From positions 1 through 64,000 of the forward strand of contig CM037470.1 of assembly GCA_021014325.1 (NCBI GenBank): a DNA stretch of 64,000 nt, read 5' to 3'. Position numbers and translations under genes: made by a program. The DNA is from Plazaster borealis. Its lineage: Eukaryota > Echinodermata > Asteroidea > Forcipulatida > Labidiasteridae. Under the pieces are notes generated by a model, which had not been told where the DNA came from, searched no databases, and saw only the letters and a list, made by a program, of their open reading frames with translations. Each line of letters begins with the position of its first letter. The first letter of the stretch is position 1. This document shows positions 59,604 to 64,000 of this stretch, in pieces.

Positions 59604-59841
59604 AGGCACTGAACACGTTTGGAAATTGTCAAAGACCAGAGTTCTCACTTGGTGTATCCCAACAATATGCATAAAAAATACAAGCCTGTGAAAATTTGGG
59701 CTCAATTGGTCATCGAAGTTGCAAGAAAATGATGAAAGAAAAAACACCCTTTTTGTACAAATTTGTGTGCTTTCAGATAGGAATAAAAACTTCTTGCAAG
59801 AAGTTTTTATTATTTTAGTGAGAAATTACATGTCTCAAAAA
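59604..59841 (+). mobile_element. TTAA-flanked MITE, copy 4, left part
   Basis: Begins TTTAAAGGCACTGAACACG and runs through the intact palindrome AAAAACTTCTTGCAAGAAG. It stops at ...CTCAAAAA where retrotransposon sequence begins. The remainder resumes at 60868. Confidence 0.85.
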
Positions 59842-60867
59842 GTACCCCAAGGTTCAGTCGTTGGGCCTCTGCTGTTTATCCTGTTTACCGGCCCTCTAGG
59901 GAGAATGATAAACTCTCACAGAGGCATACAACACACAGTCTACGCTGATGACACCCAAATATACATCACTATGAAACCTAATGAGCAACGCGACATCTTG
60001 CAGAGACTCGGGAAGTGCATTGAAGATGTCAAGACCTGGTCTGCTATCAATAAGCTTCAGCTCAATGAACTTAAAACAGAAATGCTGCATGTCTCATCGC
60101 AATTTAGGAACTCCAGTAATCTGCCATGTCTAATCCTTAAATCGGGAAGTGTTCCATGCTCAGAGAATGTCCGTGACCTTGGAGTTATTATGGACAAGCA
60201 CCTCACCTTCAACAAACACATCAAAAATATCTGCCGCTCAGCTTCATGGGGGATATGTAAAATCGGGAAGATTAGAAAGTATCTTGATAAGACATCCACC
60301 GAGCGCATTGCACATGCTTTTGTTTCTTCCCATTTGGACTACTGCAATGGGTTACTGGCAGGTCTTCCAAACACTCATCTCGCTCCTCTACAAAGAATAC
60401 AAAATTCCGCTGCCAGATTAGTCACCCTTACGAAAAAATCAGAACACATAACACCCATCATTCGCTCTCTTCATTGGCTTCCAATTCACCAACGCATCCA
60501 CTTCAAGATTCTTCTTCTTGTGTATAAAGCTGTTCATAATTTGGCTCCTGTATATCTCCAAGACCTCATAGCCCTTCGTTCTTCTTCACCTTCATCAGCT
60601 ACCCGACGCCTTCGCTCTTCTTCAATCGCTCATTTCCAGCTTTCCCCGGGACCCCGCACCATGACACGCTATGGCGATCGGGCCTTTTCAGTCATAGCTC
60701 CAACACTTTGGAACAAGCTACCCACCCACATTCAAGCAGCTCCTTCATTGGACACTTTTAAATCTCAACTTAAAACCCATCTGTTTTGTCAATCTGGTTA
60801 TAGCGCTTAGAAACTTCCGTATTTAGCGCTCTATTATAAATGTTGTAATTATTATTATTATTATTAA
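59842..60867 (+). mobile_element. 5'-truncated L2/CR1-like retrotransposon
   Basis: The encoded segment starts at VPQGSVVGPLLF and contains the catalytic YADDTQ of reverse transcriptase. It continues LGVIMDKHLTFNKHI, SHLDYCNGLLAGLP, LHWLPIHQRIHFKI and ends with PTLWNKLPTHI...LKTHLFC and a stop at 60808-60810. The frame is intact to its end but lacks the upstream endonuclease and finger regions. The element ends in ATT repeats (60848-60866), the usual tail of this group. A run of A's on both sides may be the target duplication. The intact frame suggests a fairly recent insertion. It cannot be autonomous. Confidence 0.9.
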
Positions 60868-61005
60868 AAACTACGTTGCTTCAGAGGGAGTCGTTTCCTA
60901 CAATGTTTTATACTATCAACAGCTCTCCGTTGCTTGTTACCAAGTAAGTTTTAACGCTAATATTATTTGTTTTAAGTTATTACCAAACGTGTACGATACC
61001 TTTAA
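60868..61005 (+). mobile_element. TTAA-flanked MITE, copy 4, right part
   Basis: Resumes at AAAACTACGTTGCTTCAGAG and ends ACCAAACGTGTACGATACCTTTAA, exactly the right portion of the other copies. Confidence 0.85.
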
Positions 61006-63830
61006 TGTGACTTCATAATTATATGACAATTGATGACGTCATTTGAACAGAATCTTAAATTTTGGATGTTACAAATCCCGGCTTGCATGCAAGGTTAAAA
61101 CGTATTGTCAGCAAAAGAGTACATTATTTAATGTATTTAAAAGGGCAGAGGGTCAATATTGTCATTTCATAGAGAGCAACATTATTTTTTCGAATTCCCT
61201 TTAATTTTGGTTGCATATCTTAAAACGAGCCTTTGAATTACTCACAAGTACAACTATCTTGTATGCCACTCACTGAAGTTTATTTCTTTTTTAATGGATA
61301 TTGATTCTTTATTGATTAATAAATCCGACTATGCAAATCATGTTGACATTATTAAGTTACAATTCTTAGAAGTTTTAACAGGTTTTCATATACTGTGATT
61401 TGGCTTCTCATTATGTATCGGTGCATGATACTTTGATTGTTCAATACCTACGCACTGATGATGATGTCGTTAAATAAAGTCGAGAATGGTATGAGCTATA
61501 TTGGTTGCATTTTTAAAAATAGCTTGCTTGGTTTTTACACATTAGTCTTCATACAGAACGGTTTGTTAAATTTATAACATTGAAAGAAAAGACACTTGTT
61601 TTTAATAATTATGCAAGAAAAGGCAAGTCATGAAGACGGCAAGTTTAAGCCTCTGGTGATTTTAACTAATAATGAGTTAATACCTGTATGGTGCATCATA
61701 CACTCAGCAAGGAATTAGGGAATGGAACACAACAATGAGTATGAAATCTTTCACTGGAGACCATTCGGGTACTTTATGTGTTGTATATTCTGAAAAGATA
61801 AAATCAATTGTAAACAAAGTATGACTTAAAGCAGATTAAGTCAAGCTGAAACTGCTCAAATAAATAAAATTCAAGACTTAATACAACATTTCATGATTAT
61901 AAAATAATTATAATTGATTGAATTTTTATTGCGCTATCTCCAGGACCAACCTGTTCGAGGGCGCATAACAATACAACATATCAGAGTAAGGAAATTACGC
62001 AAGAATTAATTTTTTTGGAAGGTGCACATCCTGTTTTTGATGTGAACACTTTATGAATGAAACCTTATAAGGGGAAACTTCATCGAAGGGTTTTCAAATA
62101 ATTATTTTATAACACAAAGTTGACGGAAAACATTCATCAGTCTGACCATTTTCTGACTATAGTGACACAGCCAACAATCATACCAATCCCCCATTGCCCA
62201 ATTCTATCTCTTCGACGTTCATCATACTCAACGTTCCTTAGTTTTAAAAACATAAATAATAAAAATTATGAGGGGGTTCGCACTCGACAAGCTTGCTTCT
62301 TGCAAATCCCCTCCACATCTTTGTTTAGTCTTATCTACTTGTTTATTTATGTATTTAAAGAATGTACCTCAGCTTCTTATTTTTTGCATTGATGTGGAAA
62401 TAAAATGAATGAATGAATGAATGAACATCTCACCAACGTCAACACTTGATGATACAGGATAAACTTCATAACGTAATTGTGCATTAAATAAAAGAATCAT
62501 TTTGAAAAGCAATGATGTTCACACAAAAACTTACCGTTTTAGTCCCGTGTAGCATGGAGGAAGGAATATGTAGCAACGATAAACACATGCCGTGAAGAGG
62601 GTCTGAAACACCCTTCACGATTCCTTTTCTTGGTGTGTGATCAAAACATAACCAATATCTGTCTTTTTCTGCTTGCATTTTCTCACATAATTAAAAGCCA
62701 TAGGAATCACTGAAGCAGGTGGTCATCTCAGTGAAACTTCGTCTTCAATTCCATATTGATCATAAAGCCATGAAAAGGGCGGATATAGGGGAACAATTAG
62801 GCGCCGAATCTGAGCAGAATTCATGATAATGCTAGTACGTAGTTATAAGTACGCCATTGATAAGATTGCACTACGTTGTAAGTACGATGACCTTTGGCAC
62901 TGATTGTATAAACAACAAGCGTCTTGACTGGCTAGCCACCCACCGTTGCCATTCGCGAGGGGGTATGCCATGTTGCGTTAGGCAATGGATTAAGATTAAA
63001 GGCCAGTTTGTTCCAATGTATAAAACACTAAGTATTCAATACCCTTTGTTTTCAAGACGAATTTATCGTTCCTAGTTTGCGAGTTCTGCATGGTTGTAAA
63101 CCAAAAACTCAAAATTTGATTAAATTAATTACATTACCCAATAATTCATTGGGTGACGTCATTATGTTGTCGAAATTTCTGTTTTATCTAATCATCAGGT
63201 GTAAAATCGTTGCCAAGTTTCAGTTATCAAAAATCACCAAAACAGGTCAGCAAAATCGGTCGTTTAGTTGATATTTACCACCAAACCAACAGAAGCCTAG
63301 GCTATCAAGAACTTTCTGCACTCGGCTTTTCATTGGACTACCGTCGAACGTCGCATACTTGCGAGTCTTTTTCACTTATCACAGAGCCAATAATTGTCAC
63401 AGAGCGCAGTAAACAAACGACCACTAACTTGGTATAGCGCCAGCATGGATATGACATCAATTGTACATTTCACACAACATATGGGCCAGCTAGCTACAGT
63501 TTTCTTGGACTTTGAACCGTTAAGGTCAATGGCCCTTTGTACCACACGCTGGCTGCGTTGTCAACAGTTAAGAGAACCGGGAAAGCGCTCATACCTTATG
63601 CGTGTATGAGATAGCCAGTGCGTGGTACGAACAAAAAGTGTATGTAACGTGTAGGCCTATACTTTTATTGTACGTTATCATAAAATGTGGCAACAGACGT
63701 GCACTTTGACGTCCAGATTTGACCCTAGGCAAAGGTTAAAAAGTTATCATCTCTGTGCAAATGTTTGAGCAGGATCACTCATCTATAACGTGATGCAAAA
63801 TTTATGTTGAAATATTGCGTAGTTTTTGAG
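61006..63830. other. Unassigned DNA upstream of CBS-b
   Basis: Mostly AT-rich without recognised genes. A retrotransposon 3' tail-like stretch (TTTTATTGCGCTATCTCC) lies near 61925. A (GAAT)n microsatellite lies at about 62402-62425. Confidence 0.4.
62535..62678 (-). other. Possible first exon with strong donor
   Basis: A minus-strand ATG at 62678 opens 48 codons (starting MQAEKDRYWLCFDHTPRKG) and reaches a strong donor ACG|GTAAGTTTTTG at 62535. No family resemblance. It could be a leader exon of CBS-b: joined to the acceptor at 57956, the frame would stop at a TAA overlapping the CBS-b ATG (TAATG). It may equally be chance or part of a repeat. Confidence 0.3.
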
Positions 63831-63839
63831 ATCAGAATT

Positions 63840-64000
63840 TGTGAAATTGTTCAACTTCCGGTTTGAACCGGAAGTCAAGGTCAAATGGGGTCACTTTGTG
63901 TTTAGCGCTTGTTGATTTTTTATCGAACTGTCCGATGATATGTAGATTGTCAAAATCCACCATGTGGTTCAGAAGTTATGATTTCTTAAAAATATTTAAC
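63840..64000. repeat. Repeat related to the 58.7 kb element
   Basis: AACTTCCGGTTTGAACCGGAAGT, GGTCAAATGGGGTCAC and CTGTCCGATGAT match the later part of 58770-58915 in the same order. It runs off the right edge of the window. Confidence 0.65.

Noticed and set aside
62484..62678. The 62.5 kb frame as the CBS-b heme exon
   Set aside because: It lacks the Cys-Thr-Trp and Ser-Pro-His spacing and its donor phase does not fit exon 2; the true heme exon was found at 57918-57809.

Overview
This is a 64 kb piece of animal nuclear DNA: AT-rich, with widely spaced exons, canonical GT-AG introns and many short transposons, SINEs and satellites. The proteins are clearly metazoan. The repeat types (TTAA-flanked MITEs, V-SINE-like and tRNA-headed SINEs, L2/CR1-like retroposon remains, calcium-rich-style 'TGACCTTTGACCT' satellites) suggest a marine deuterostome invertebrate, most likely an echinoderm and perhaps a sea star. 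That placement is inference from remembered repeat styles, not from a search.

Five protein genes can be reconstructed exon by exon, with every splice phase agreeing. In order they are: POLR3D (RNA polymerase III subunit RPC4, minus, 3185-7601, 405 aa); a first cystathionine beta-synthase gene, here CBS-a (plus, 13446-24728, 523 aa); a PAFAH2-type platelet-activating factor acetylhydrolase (plus, 33453-38180, 411 aa); EBAG9/RCAS1 (minus, 43046-45446, 221 aa); and a second cystathionine beta-synthase gene, CBS-b (minus, 49377-57918, 520 aa). At 40.69-40.93 kb there is also a well-formed promoter (CCAAT, CRE, TATA) followed by a signal-peptide-like first exon whose remaining exons I could not identify.

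CBS-a and CBS-b are an inverted pair of paralogues facing each other, with PAFAH2 and EBAG9 between them. They share all eleven coding-intron positions and phases. Most exons have diverged clearly, but exon 3, which carries the PLP lysine and phosphate loop, differs at only 2 of 135 bases while the introns on either side are unrelated. This suggests a recent gene-conversion event.

Mobile DNA fills most of the rest. 0-0.82 kb is a 9-bp minisatellite and 2.1-2.85 kb a 145-bp satellite. 8.2-9.35 kb and 11.9-13.0 kb hold two members of a fold-back family with 9-bp target duplications (Mutator-like behaviour), and 30.79-30.84 kb holds a 55-bp perfect hairpin with the same terminal bases and a 9-bp duplication. 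29.58-30.52 kb is an element whose terminal inverted repeats are arrays of a 15-16 bp repeat. Four copies of a TTAA-flanked element with a 30-bp central palindrome occur at 21.2, 32.9, 54.8 and 59.6 kb; the last is split by a 5'-truncated retrotransposon. No operons, CRISPR arrays or prokaryotic features are present.
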